This document shows, piece by piece, positions 1 to 5,527 of a stretch of DNA of 10,637 nucleotides (the first letter of the stretch is position 1; each line of letters begins with the position of its first letter). The stretch covers positions 624,954-635,590 of the forward strand of contig MU646317.1 in the NCBI GenBank assembly GCA_026770585.1, read 5' to 3'. This DNA comes from Baffinella frigidus (lineage: Eukaryota; Cryptophyceae; Cryptomonadales; Baffinellaceae). Made by a program: the position numbers and the translations under genes. Below the pieces are notes generated by a model. It searched no databases. It saw only the letters and a program-made list of their open reading frames with translations, and was not told where the DNA came from.

Positions 1-156
1 AGTGTTGAGTGTTGAGTGTTGAGTGTTGAGTGTTGAGTGTTGAGTGTTGAGTGTTGAGTGTTGAGTGTTGAGTGTTGAGTGTTGAGTGCTGAGTGTTGAG
101 TGTTGAGTGTTGAGTGTTGAGTGTTGAGTGTTGAGTGTTGAGTGTTGAGTGTTGAG
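1..156. repeat. AGTGTTG heptamer minisatellite
   Basis: About 22 head-to-tail copies of the 7-mer AGTGTTG run from the window edge to about 156. I see only one substitution, a C at 89, so the array is much more homogeneous than the other heptamer arrays here and probably expanded recently. It continues off the left edge. On the minus strand, the sense strand of the neighbouring gene, it reads CAACACT. Confidence 0.97.
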
Positions 157-283
157 GCCCCCCCTGCTCCTCACAGGGGGGCGTCGTTTAGTGATGGAGT
201 AATGCAGTGATCGACATGACGTTCGCGTGTCCTCTCTTCCTCCTTCTCTCTCTCCTACAGGGGTACCGAGGTACCCCTGTAGG
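157..283. other. Unique spacer ending in a perfect palindrome
   Basis: Non-repetitive sequence between two minisatellites. It ends in a hairpin with 12-nt perfect arms, CTACAGGGGTAC (255-266) and GTACCCCTGTAG (271-282), around the loop CGAG. The right half, GAGGTACCCCTGTAG, recurs at 1586-1600 next to an inverted-repeat element, so the palindrome may be a collapsed remnant of that family. A pyrimidine-rich run (231-255) precedes it. I see no exon of the minus-strand gene here. Confidence 0.6.
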
Positions 284-502
284 GTGGAATGTGGAGGGTT
301 GAGGGTTGAAGGTTGAGGGTGGAGGGTGGAGGGTTGAGGGTTGAAGGTTGAAGGTTGAGGGTTGAAGGTTGAAGGTTCAGGGTGGAGGGTGGAGGGTGGA
401 GGGTTGAGGGTTGAAGGTTGAAGGTTGAGGGTTGAAGGTTGAAGGTTCAGGGTGGAGGGTGGAGGGTGGAGGGTTGAAGGTTGAAGGTTGAGGGTTATGG
501 GT

Positions 503-548
<46 letters not shown>

Positions 549-590
549 GGTGGAGGGTGGAGGGTGGAGGGTGGAGGGTTGAGAGTTCGC
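284..590. repeat. GGGTTGA / GGGTGGA heptamer minisatellite
   Basis: Degenerate 7-bp units (GGGTTGA, AGGTTGA, GGGTGGA). A block of about 74 bp combining TTGAAGG, TTCAGGG and GTGGAGG units is repeated around 320-480, giving a higher-order repeat. Long open frames across this array on both strands arise from the 7-nt period and are not genes. Confidence 0.92.
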
Positions 591-602
591 TCGGCCCTAG
601 CG

Positions 603-687
603 TTCCGGGTTCCGGGTTCCGGGTTCCGGGTCTCGGGTTTCGGGTTTCGGGTTTCGGGATTCCGGTTTCGGGTTTCGGGTTTCGGGA
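603..687. repeat. TTCCGGG / TTTCGGG heptamer array
   Basis: Short array of TTCCGGG then TTTCGGG units directly abutting the donor side of exon 4. On the sense (minus) strand it reads CCCGAAA and starts within a few bases of the putative 5' splice site, so it would form the start of the next intron. Confidence 0.9.
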
Positions 688-691
688 AGAC

Positions 692-768
692 CCAAGTCGG
701 CATAATCCACGCCCTCGTCCGCGATAGCTCGCCGCACAAGCTCCTGCACCGAGTGGAACCACACAAAC
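692..768 (-). CDS. Exon 4 of minus-strand acyltransferase-like gene
   Basis: A 77-nt exon candidate. On the minus strand a C-run acceptor (CCCCCCCAG, exon starts at 768) is followed by FVWFHSVQELVRRAIADEGV and then DYADLG. The donor is TTGG|GTCTTC, GT at 691-690. The first base completes the Arg codon split at the end of exon 3 (phase 2), which supports the join. A helix followed by a D-L-G strand near the end fits the C-terminal half of GNAT/FemAB-like (BioF2-like) acyltransferase domains; that assignment is family inference. It is the longest of three or four copies of this exon. No following exon is visible to the left, so the gene continues off-window or is broken. Confidence 0.68.
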
Positions 769-897
769 CTGGGGGGGAAGACTTGTTTTCACCAAGAGAA
801 CATCCACTTTGTTGGCTCAGGGCCACAAGGTGGCAAAAGTTGACAGGTTAACTTCGTGCGAAAAAAGGTGCCCTGAAAGGCACCTCAGGTTGCTGAG

Positions 898-939
898 GCT
901 CGCCGCACAAGCACCTGCACCGAGTGGAACCACACATAC
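898..939 (-). pseudogene. Exon 4 head stub, copy 2
   Basis: The minus strand keeps the C-run acceptor and the first codons (YVWFHSVQVLVRRA), then leaves the exon sequence and meets an in-frame TGA a few codons later. There is no donor. It is an exon head attached to its acceptor, and it lies upstream, in gene sense, of the full exon at 768-692. A small hairpin (AGGTGCC/GGCACCT, about 866-885) sits at the break. Confidence 0.75.
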
Positions 940-1039
940 CTGGGGGGGGGAAGGCGAGGTTTCAAAAACTGATAAACACGCCCGCGTTTTAAACACTGAT
1001 CAACACGCCCGGTGCACGCCAGGAGGAGAGACGGGACGA

Positions 1040-1064
1040 GACGAGTGAAACCACACAAACATGC
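1040..1064 (-). pseudogene. Decayed exon 4 head stub
   Basis: The minus strand reads TTTGTGTGGTTTCACTCGTC, close to the start of exon 4 (TTTGTGTGGTTCCACTCGGT), with no acceptor AG in front. This is a weak, degenerate further copy, recognised only by comparison with the three clearer ones. Confidence 0.4.
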
Positions 1065-1097
1065 CACCAACCCTCACGGCCTGAGCAAATCATCGGT

Positions 1098-1187
1098 TTT
1101 CGATTTCCCGGTTTCAAGGGGAATTGGAGCCATTGAAGTCGGATTCCGACTTGAATCCCCTTGAAATTCCACACCGAAATTCGACGT
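1098..1187. repeat. Fold-back element between exon 4 stubs
   Basis: Nested inverted repeats: TTCAAGGGGA (1113-1122) pairs with TCCCCTTGAA (1156-1165), with an inner hairpin AAGTCGGA/TCCGACTT. Weaker pairing extends outward (TTTCGATTTC against GAAATTCGACG). The size and shape suggest a small MITE-like insertion; I see no clear target-site duplication. Confidence 0.55.
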
Positions 1188-1189
1188 TT

Positions 1190-1240
1190 TCCGCGATAGC
1201 TCGCCGCACAAGCACCTGCACAGAGTGGAACCACACACAC
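1190..1240 (-). pseudogene. Exon 4 head stub, copy 3
   Basis: The minus strand has the C-run acceptor (exon side starts at 1240) and CVWFHSVQVLVRRAIAE, then diverges into a fold-back sequence before the D-Y-A-D-L-G segment. Copies 2 and 3 also share about 50 bp of upstream intron (from about 941 and 1241 rightward: G-run, then TTTTAAAACTGAT, then CACGCCCG), so intron and exon head were duplicated together. Confidence 0.75.
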
Positions 1241-1488
1241 CTGGGGGGGGGGAGCGAGGGTTTTAAAACTGATATACACGCCCGCTGCACGCCAGGAGTA
1301 CGAGGTACCACTCGAGGCTGAAAGAGGGAGTATTTTAAATGTGGGGTTGTTAAATTTAGTACCAGTCACGGGCAGGTTTGTCACGTATCTGGGGGAATTT
1401 GTGTGAAATTTACCTCACATTTATTTTCTCTTCACTTGTAAAAGAATCCCTGTTTTAAAATAGTCACACTTCTAGCCTCGAGTGTTAT
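1241..1488. other. Intronic spacer
   Basis: Intron sequence of the minus-strand gene: the duplicated intron tail next to exon 4 copy 3, then AT-richer sequence with no ORF, RNA gene or repeat that I recognise. Confidence 0.4.
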
Positions 1489-1590
1489 CTCGCTCATAAG
1501 AAAACGCCACCCCCTAGGACCCTACAGTAGGCTTATGCCTAGGGCCCTACGGTGGTCATAGGGGGGTGGGCGTTTCTTATGAGCGAGGTA
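1486..1590. mobile_element. MITE-like element with ~28-bp terminal inverted repeats
   Basis: The left end CTCGCTCATAAGAAAACGCC (1489-1508) pairs with GGCGTTTCTTATGAGCGAG ending at 1587, and pairing continues through the adjacent C-run/G-run. The interior carries CCTAGGACCCTACAGTAGGC, a core motif shared with the 160-bp elements at 3260, 3973 and 7699, so the families are related or share a cis signal. It is non-coding and about 100 bp. The right flank GAGGTACCCCTGTAG recurs at 269-283. Confidence 0.8.
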
Positions 1591-1836
1591 CCCCTGTAGA
1601 GACGGGACGAGACGTGCTCTCCACGCCAGGCTCTTGGGTAGGGTATTCCAGGGTCGTACTTGGAGCCATTGGGTCATTCTTGGAGCCATTTTCTGCTAAA
1701 ATTCGACTTTTGAATACCATTTTCCATTGAAAAATGACTTTTGAATACACCCCTATCCAGTCCTGCGTGGAGCAGCCCGTGTCAGCCCCGAAGCCGCACC
1801 CGCACCGAAAATACTACGGGTAAAAGTACATTCTAG
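1591..1836. other. Intronic spacer with degenerate short repeats
   Basis: No gene seen. A repeated phrase around TTGGAGCCATT (about 1660 and 1683) and two copies of GACTTTTGAATAC (about 1704 and 1736) point to small tandem duplications. GAGACGGGACGAGACG at about 1600-1615 repeats sequence at about 1027-1042. Confidence 0.4.
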
Positions 1837-1922
1837 GGCACGTCCGGTTTGTACCAGGAAAAAGCCTTACAATTGCACTTTCCCGGACATGGAGAACATT
1901 CCTGGTACAACCCGGACGTGCC
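1837..1922. mobile_element. 86-bp inverted-repeat element (mini-MITE)
   Basis: The 24-bp arms at 1837-1860 (starting GGCACGTCCGG) and 1899-1922 (ending CCGGACGTGCC) pair with one mismatch around a 38-bp centre. Another CCCTACGGTAGG core lies just outside (about 1928-1939). Non-coding; the transposon class is unknown. Confidence 0.78.
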
Positions 1923-2021
1923 TTACAACCCTACGGTAGGACATCCCTAGAGACTTAGGAAGCTCCTATGGAGGTGGATAGATGGACTCGCAGTACTTTC
2001 AGTCCGGGCACGGGTGGGTGT

Positions 2022-2170
2022 CTAGCGCTGTCCCGCTTGATTTCGTCTCATCATTAAAAACATCTAGCCGTCATTGTTCGTTTTAAAGGAGTATCTCCAG
2101 TACAAATTAACAGTCCATCTACGGCTAAAGGTTTTTAATGATGGGACGAAATCAAGTGGGACAGAGCTAG
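2022..2170. mobile_element. MITE family B, copy 1, with target-site duplication
   Basis: The element begins CTAGCGCTGTCCCGCTTGAT and ends in its near-complement (ATCAAGTGGGACAGAGCTAG). The long terminal inverted repeats extend about 50 bp inward to ATCTAGCCGT / ACGGCTAAAG. The flanks carry a direct repeat GGTGT (2017-2021 and 2171-2175), expected of a target-site duplication. A second copy is at 3555-3704. No transposase is present, so the element is non-autonomous. Confidence 0.85.
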
Positions 2171-2186
2171 GGTGTGGGAAAGCAAC

Positions 2187-2224
2187 CGCTTCGCGGCAGC
2201 GTCTGTCACATAGAACCACTGCCG
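2187..2224 (-). pseudogene. Exon 3 tail stub with donor
   Basis: The minus strand encodes RQWFYVTDAAAKR, matching the end of exon 3 (QWFYATDAAAKR), with the same donor position (GCGAAGCG|GTTGCT). The 5' two-thirds of the exon and its acceptor are absent. It lies downstream, in gene sense, of the full exon 3, the mirror image of the head stubs of exon 4. Confidence 0.75.
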
Positions 2225-2257
2225 CACTACTTTCAGTCCGGGCGCGGGGGGTGGCGA

Positions 2258-2418
2258 GGGTTTAGGGTGTAGGGTGTAGGGTGTAGGGTGTAGGGTGTAG
2301 GGTGTAGGGTGTAGGGTGTAGGGTGTAGGGTGCAGGGTTTCGGGTGTAGGGTTTCGGGTGGATTGGGTACGGGGTGGAGAGGGCGTGGGGTGGAGAGGGT
2401 TTCGGGTTTCGGGTCTAG
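2258..2418. repeat. GGGTGTA / TTTCGGG heptamer array
   Basis: About ten GGGTGTA units, then diverged units and TTTCGGG. It abuts the donor of exon 3; in the sense strand it reads TACACCC/CCCGAAA and starts the following intron. Confidence 0.92.
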
Positions 2419-2422
2419 AAAC

Positions 2423-2544
2423 CGCTTCGCGGCGGCGTCCGTCGCGTAGAACCACTGCCCCCGCATGACCCGTCCCTTGGTCGCCTCCTGCGAGAACGCG
2501 AGCACGCGCCCCGCCGCGTCGCGATACTCCCGGATCTCGCCCCC
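2423..2544 (-). CDS. Exon 3 of minus-strand acyltransferase-like gene
   Basis: A 122-nt exon: acceptor GGATGCAG (exon starts at 2544) and donor GCGAAGCG|GTTTCT (GT at 2422-2421). It encodes GGEIREYRDAAGRVLAFSQE followed by ATKGRVMRGQWFYATDAAAKR. It enters in phase 0 after the Gln ending exon 2 and leaves in phase 2, completed by the first base of exon 4. The content (substrate/cofactor-side strand 'AGRVLAFSQE', a beta hairpin, then 'QWFYATDAAAK') fits the second half of a GNAT/FemAB-like fold, where this strand pair precedes the acyl-CoA or acyl-tRNA binding helix. The function is inferred from family pattern only. A tail duplicate is at 2224-2187. Confidence 0.72.
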
Positions 2545-3161
2545 CTGCATCCGCCCGTTGACATCATCAGCAACCATGCCCTTGAGACACAACAACTTCC
2601 GGTGCCCGCCTGTGTTGGGAGCTCGAAGAACCTCAAGGACCGAAAGGATTTGCTGGAGAGGTTCTCCCTTGTGCCGAGCCCATGCCGTCGCCGAGCGAAA
2701 GGTCGGTGCCGCCACTTGACACACACTGCCTACACTCGATTCTACACCGGGGGGCTTGACGCAAGGCTCGGTCAGGGCATAATTTAGTCCCAGTTCTGAA
2801 TAGATTTAATTTCGGGAACTGTCCCTCTAAAAGATTGATGGTACACACCCAGCTAAAGCCCTACAAGTACGAAATGGCTCAAACGAAATTAAATCTATTC
2901 AGGAACGCGAAGATGTTATGACGGGCCGGGGTGCTCGCGCGCATAGTGTTTCCTATCCACACGAGAATGCTAGAAGGACATATTTAAAACCGTTTGCTTT
3001 TACAAGTGGGTGTTTGTGTAGTAACTTTCGTGAGGTTGGTCACGAACTCTGCGAAATCTGCACAGTCACGAGGTTAGATAAGGTTTTGCTGGTACGAATC
3101 CTTACAACCCCACATGTAAAAAGGGTCCTCCAGCATTCTCGAGGGGATCTGGAAACGGTGA
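2545..3161. other. Intron 2/3 region, mostly unassigned
   Basis: Intronic sequence of the minus-strand gene. It holds one perfect inverted-repeat element (2796-2902). A phrase near 2604-2625 (CCGCCTGTGTTGGGAGCTCG) repeats the tail of the direct repeats at 3162-3515. TGTGTAGTAACTTTCGT (about 3015-3031) resembles the intron motif repeated near 8003, 8372 and 8538. I see no exon. Confidence 0.45.
2796..2902. mobile_element. 107-bp element with perfect 19-bp inverted ends
   Basis: CTGAATAGATTTAATTTCG (2796-2814) is the exact reverse complement of CGAAATTAAATCTATTCAG (2884-2902). Perfect arms suggest a young insertion or a maintained hairpin. It is non-coding and I see no target duplication. Confidence 0.8.
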
Positions 3162-3259
3162 GGTAGGCGCGATACGCGATGATGGTGGGAGGAAGGGAGG
3201 ACGACACAGATGAAACCACCTGGGCTTTTCTGCAGGACAAGTTCCAGTGTCCGCCTATC
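3162..3259. repeat. 98-bp direct repeat, left copy
   Basis: Starts GGTAGGCGCGATACGCGATG and ends GTCCGCCTAT. A second copy is at about 3418-3515 with scattered substitutions. The two copies bracket the family A MITE exactly, giving a repeat-MITE-repeat composite of about 354 bp. Confidence 0.8.
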
Positions 3260-3417
3260 CACACAGCGGACTTCGAAGGGATTTTGAATAACCCCTAATC
3301 GATAAGACCTAGGACCCTACGGTAGGCAACCCGTAGGGACATAGGGGGGTTCCTACGGATAAGGTAACGGAACTCGGGCACTGAGTGTCCGAAAATCCCT
3401 TGGTAGCCCTCTGTGTG
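3260..3417. mobile_element. MITE family A, copy 1
   Basis: About 158 bp, with inverted ends CACACAGCGGACTTCGAAGG and a right end complementary to it (CTGTGTG at 3411-3417). The interior holds CCTAGGACCCTACGGTAGGC, then CCGTAGGGACATAGG, which fold on themselves. Other copies are at 3973-4124 (damaged left end) and 7699-7857. It has no coding capacity; the peptide similarity between copies only reflects shared nucleotide sequence. Confidence 0.85.
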
Positions 3418-3515
3418 GGTAGGCGTGAAACGCGATGATGGTGGGAGGAAGGCAGGACGAGCAAGACAAAAGCACCTGCGCTGTTCTGCAGGATGAGTCC
3501 AGCGTCCGCCTATGT
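3418..3515. repeat. 98-bp direct repeat, right copy
   Basis: Second copy of the repeat at 3162-3259, running from GGTAGGCGTGAAACGCGATG to GTCCGCCTAT. It immediately follows the right end of the family A MITE. Confidence 0.8.
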
Positions 3516-3554
3516 TGGGAGTTTGAAGAATTGAAAGGGGGGAAAGGAGTACCT

Positions 3555-3704
3555 CTAGCTCTGTCCCACTTGATTTCACCCCATCTTTTTTTAAAAAATA
3601 GCCGTAGATGGGCAGTTATTTTGCACTGGAGATCCTCCTTTAAAACTAATAATGCCGGCTATTTTTTTTGAATGATGAAACGAAATCAAGTGGAACAGAG
3701 CTAG
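3555..3704. mobile_element. MITE family B, copy 2, with target-site duplication
   Basis: Begins CTAGCTCTGTCCCACTTGAT and ends ATCAAGTGGAACAGAGCTAG. The long inverted arms include (A)TAGCCG / CGGCTAT. The flanking direct repeat TACCT (3550-3554 and 3705-3709; GTACCT if the shared G is counted) is a target-site duplication. The 150-bp length and end structure match copy 1 at 2022-2170, which defines the family. Confidence 0.88.
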
Positions 3705-3825
3705 TACCTGGGAGTGTGGGTAGTGAAGGTAGAAGGGGGTGATGGGGAACTCCGACCATGGCACTACATATACGTATACAGCGAGAGTAGACTGATCATG
3801 AGAGTCAGATACGACAGTCATATAC

Positions 3826-3840
3826 CTGGGAGACGCAGTT
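3826..3840 (-). pseudogene. Exon 2 tail fragment with donor
   Basis: The minus strand AACTGCGTCTCCCAG|GTATATG encodes NCVSQ plus a GT donor, identical to the end of exon 2 copy C. It is only 15 nt and lies downstream, in gene sense, of the full copies. The short length keeps confidence moderate. Confidence 0.5.
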
Positions 3841-3876
3841 GACTTTTGATTGACCACCATCACGTCTAAAGTGCAC

Positions 3877-3975
3877 CTGGGAGACGCAGTTCTGGTAGCG
3901 TCCGATCCCCTGCTGGAGCGCAGCGAAGAAGTCGTCCGGCGAATCCACCAGCAGCCCCACTTCGTGCTCAACGAC
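3877..3975 (-). CDS. Exon 2, copy C (acceptor replaced by MITE)
   Basis: A 99-nt open segment (33 codons) on the minus strand: VVEHEVGLLVDSPDDFFAAL, then QQGIGRYQNCVSQ. The donor CCCAG|GTGCAC is intact. Its upstream edge directly abuts the damaged left end of a family A MITE (sense strand CCCTTCGAAG|TCGTTGAG). The normal acceptor (CCAG|GTCGTTG) is therefore lost, and the nearest AG would drop one base and shift the frame. It is 99 nt long in the same frame as copy B. Six of its eight nucleotide differences from copy B are silent; the others give R/G and D/A. It is probably a non-functional or conditionally used duplicate. Confidence 0.55.
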
Positions 3976-4124
3976 TTCGAAGGGATTTTGAATAACCCCT
4001 AAGGGATAAGACCTAAGACCCTACGGTAGGCAATCCGTAGGGACATAGGGGGGGTTCCTACGGATAAGGTAACGGAAACTCGGCCCAAAGTGGGCCGAAA
4101 ATCCCTTCGTTGCCCGCTGGGTGG
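3973..4124. mobile_element. MITE family A, copy 2, between exon copies
   Basis: Same element as 3260-3417 and 7699-7857 (GACTTCGAAGGGATTTTGAA to the right end CGCTGGGTGG). The outer CACACAGCG of the left end is missing and the junction runs straight into exon 2 copy C with GAC shared, as in a microhomology join. The right end lies 4 nt from the donor of exon 2 copy B. The 153-bp interval between the two exon copies is thus essentially all MITE. Confidence 0.82.
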
Positions 4125-4128
4125 GTAC

Positions 4129-4227
4129 CTGAGAGACGCAGTTCTGGTAGCGTCCGATCCCCTGCTGGAGCGCATCGAAGAAGTCGTCTGGCGAATCAAC
4201 CAGAAGCCTCACTTCGTGTTCAACCAC
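4129..4227 (-). CDS. Exon 2, copy B (intact) of acyltransferase-like gene
   Basis: A 99-nt symmetric phase 0-0 exon with both splice sites: acceptor CAAACTAG (exon starts at 4227) and donor TCTCAG|GTACCC (GT at 4128-4127). It encodes VVEHEVRLLVDSPDDFFDAL, then QQGIGRYQNCVSQ. It links exon 1 (ending HFRC, phase 0) to exon 3 (GGEIREY, phase 0). In GNAT/FemAB-like folds this would be the linker helix before the second strand set. It is the best candidate for the functional exon 2, with a head stub upstream (4368-4336) and an altered copy downstream (3975-3877). Confidence 0.72.
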
Positions 4228-4335
4228 CTAGTTTGGGGTTTGGGGGTTGAGGTTTTCAGAGGAGACCCAACCAAAAAGTTGATTTCATATGAGAAATCAT
4301 AGGAGAAATTACTTTGGCATAGGTAAATTTACTTA
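4228..4335. other. Short intron between exon 2 copies A and B
   Basis: AT-rich stretch, with a short TTTGGGG-like run at 4231-4247 that supplies the C-rich acceptor tract of copy B on the sense strand. Nothing else recognised. Confidence 0.4.
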
Positions 4336-4368
4336 ATCCACCAGCAGCCTCACTTCGTGCTCAACGAC
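4336..4368 (-). pseudogene. Exon 2 head stub, copy A
   Basis: The minus-strand acceptor ACCCAG is followed by VVEHEVRLLVD and then TAA at the break. Eleven of 33 codons remain and there is no donor. Its sequence matches copy C except for one codon, where it has the Arg seen in copy B, so it may be close to the ancestral exon. Confidence 0.75.
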
Positions 4369-4373
4369 CTGGG

Positions 4374-4808
4374 TTTGAGGTTTTTTTGGGGGGGGGGGTT
4401 TATCTGGGGTTTATTTGGGGTTTTTTGGAGGTTTATTTCGGGTTTGTTTGGGGTTTATTTGGGGTTTGGGGTTTATTTGGGATTTGGGGTGTGGGGTTCG
4501 GGGTGTGGGGTGTGGGGTGTGGGGTTTGGGGTGTGGGGTGTGGGATGTGGGGTTTGGGGTGTGAGGTGTGGGGTTTGTGGTTTGGGGTTTGGGGTTTGGG
4601 GTTTGGGGTGTGGGGATTGGGGTGTGGGGTTTGGGGTTTGGGGTGTTGGGTGTGGGGTTTGGGGATTGGGGTGTGGGGTTTGGTGTTTGGTGTTTGGTGT
4701 TTGGTGTTTGGTGTTTAGGGTTTAGGGTTCAGGGTTTGGTGTTTTAGGGTTTAGGGTTTAGGTCTTAGGGTTCAGGGTGTAGGGTGTAGGGTGCAGGGTG
4801 TAGGGTGT
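4374..4808. repeat. TTTGGGG / TGTGGGG / TTTAGGG array in intron 1
   Basis: About 435 bp of 5-8-bp G-rich units on the plus strand, changing from TTTATTTGGGG through TGTGGGG and TTTGGTG to TTTAGGG and GTGTAGG near exon 1. On the sense strand it is C-rich and spans from the donor of exon 1 to the acceptor of exon 2 copy A. The plus strand has many closely spaced G-runs and could form G-quadruplexes. Gly/Val/Trp-rich frames through it are artefacts. Confidence 0.93.
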
Positions 4809-4810
4809 AC

Positions 4811-5527
4811 GCATCGGAAGTGGGCGAGGGTCGAATGGGGCGCAGGCTCCCCGCCGTAGATCGGGCGAGACGCGACGCTGAAGTCCTCCGCGTTCGCCTT
4901 CACCAGCGTCCGGCGCGAGCCGCGCGGGAGGCTCGCGGCCCACTCGTCCACGCTTGCGAACCCTCGCACGTCGAGCAGCGCGTGCGGCCGCGTGCGGTAC
5001 TGCCCCGTCCACTGGCCGGCGCCCATGGCCCCAAGGCAGCCTTGCTCGCGCTGTCGCAGCGGGAAGGGCTGGCCCACGGCCTCGTCCTCGGCCGGCATCT
5101 CCGCTAGGGCCTCTTCGACGAGCTTCGAGAGGGCGTCACCGACGCCAGGACGGTTGGTGATATCCGCGAGGGCGTTGCCAAACGCCGAGTCCTCATCAGC
5201 CTTTTCGCGGAATACCCCCGCGAAGGCTAACATCAAGTTGTTGTAGCGGGCATCACCCGCAAAGGCTCGGTTGAGCCAAGCGAAAAGCTGTTCCACCCGC
5301 TCGTCGCTGAGCCTCGCGGTGACCTCAAACTCCTGCTGCGGCTGCTGCTGCGCCCGCGGTGCGGGGCAGCGGCGCGCCCGCGGCGCAAGGCAGTGGTGTG
5401 CCCGCGGGGCGAGGCAGCGGCTCGCACAAGCTGCCGGTATCGGTAGTCGAGCGACCGAGGCGGGTGAAAACGTCAACGTCGTCTGGAGGATTGCTGCGAG
5501 GATGACGAGGAGGAAGGAAAGCTTCAT
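4811..5527 (-). CDS. Exon 1 of leader-bearing GNAT/FemAB-like acyltransferase gene
   Basis: 239 codons from ATG at 5527 to donor CGATGC|GTACAC (GT at 4810-4809), ending phase 0. Residues 1-19 (MKLSFLLVILAAILQTTLT) look like a signal peptide. Phe20 directly after the likely cleavage site, then a Ser/Pro/Ala/Arg-rich, acid-free stretch, resembles bipartite plastid targeting of algae with red-derived secondary plastids. Residues 37-60 are three 8-residue repeats of the type RCLAPRAH. Residues 66-150 are predicted by eye to be helical and acidic. Residues about 171-239 contain WTGQYRTRPHALLDVRGF and VDEWAASLPRGSRRTLVKAN, like the first half of GNAT (BioF2-like)/FemAB-type domains ('W...L....RR.L.KA'). 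A substrate cannot be named. With exons 2B, 3 and 4 the product reaches about 338 residues. Codons are GC-rich, unlike the surrounding introns. Confidence 0.8.
5350..5421 (-). repeat. 24-bp in-frame tandem repeat in exon 1
   Basis: Three 24-nt units encode RCLAPRAH, HCLAPRAR and RCPAPRAQ, just after the predicted leader. Each adds Cys, Pro and Arg without acidic residues, so expansion lengthens a transit-peptide-like segment without changing its character. Confidence 0.8.

Noticed and set aside
1-690. CRISPR-like array
   Set aside because: Seven-bp head-to-tail units without spacers, in a eukaryotic context.
377-851. Long open frames on both strands rich in Pro/Asn/Thr/Ser or Gly/Phe/Arg/Val
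   Set aside because: They run through 7-bp repeats; a 7-nt period yields a stop-free 7-residue cycle in every frame. Only the 692-768 segment inside is exon-like, on the minus strand.
3295-4199. Repeated peptide RRNPPMSLR-AYRRVLG in minus-strand frames near 3350, 4060 and 8850
   Set aside because: Conservation follows the nucleotide identity of the family A MITE core; frames are short and unrelated outside the element.
4357-4725. 110-122-codon Gly/Val/Trp frames on the plus strand
   Set aside because: Translation of TTTGGGG/TGTGGGG simple repeats, antisense to an intron. No domain content.
4805-5246. Plus-strand frames opposite the acyltransferase exon 1
   Set aside because: Arg/Ala-rich shadows typical of GC-rich coding DNA. 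The minus strand carries the leader, domain-like motifs and splice-consistent end.
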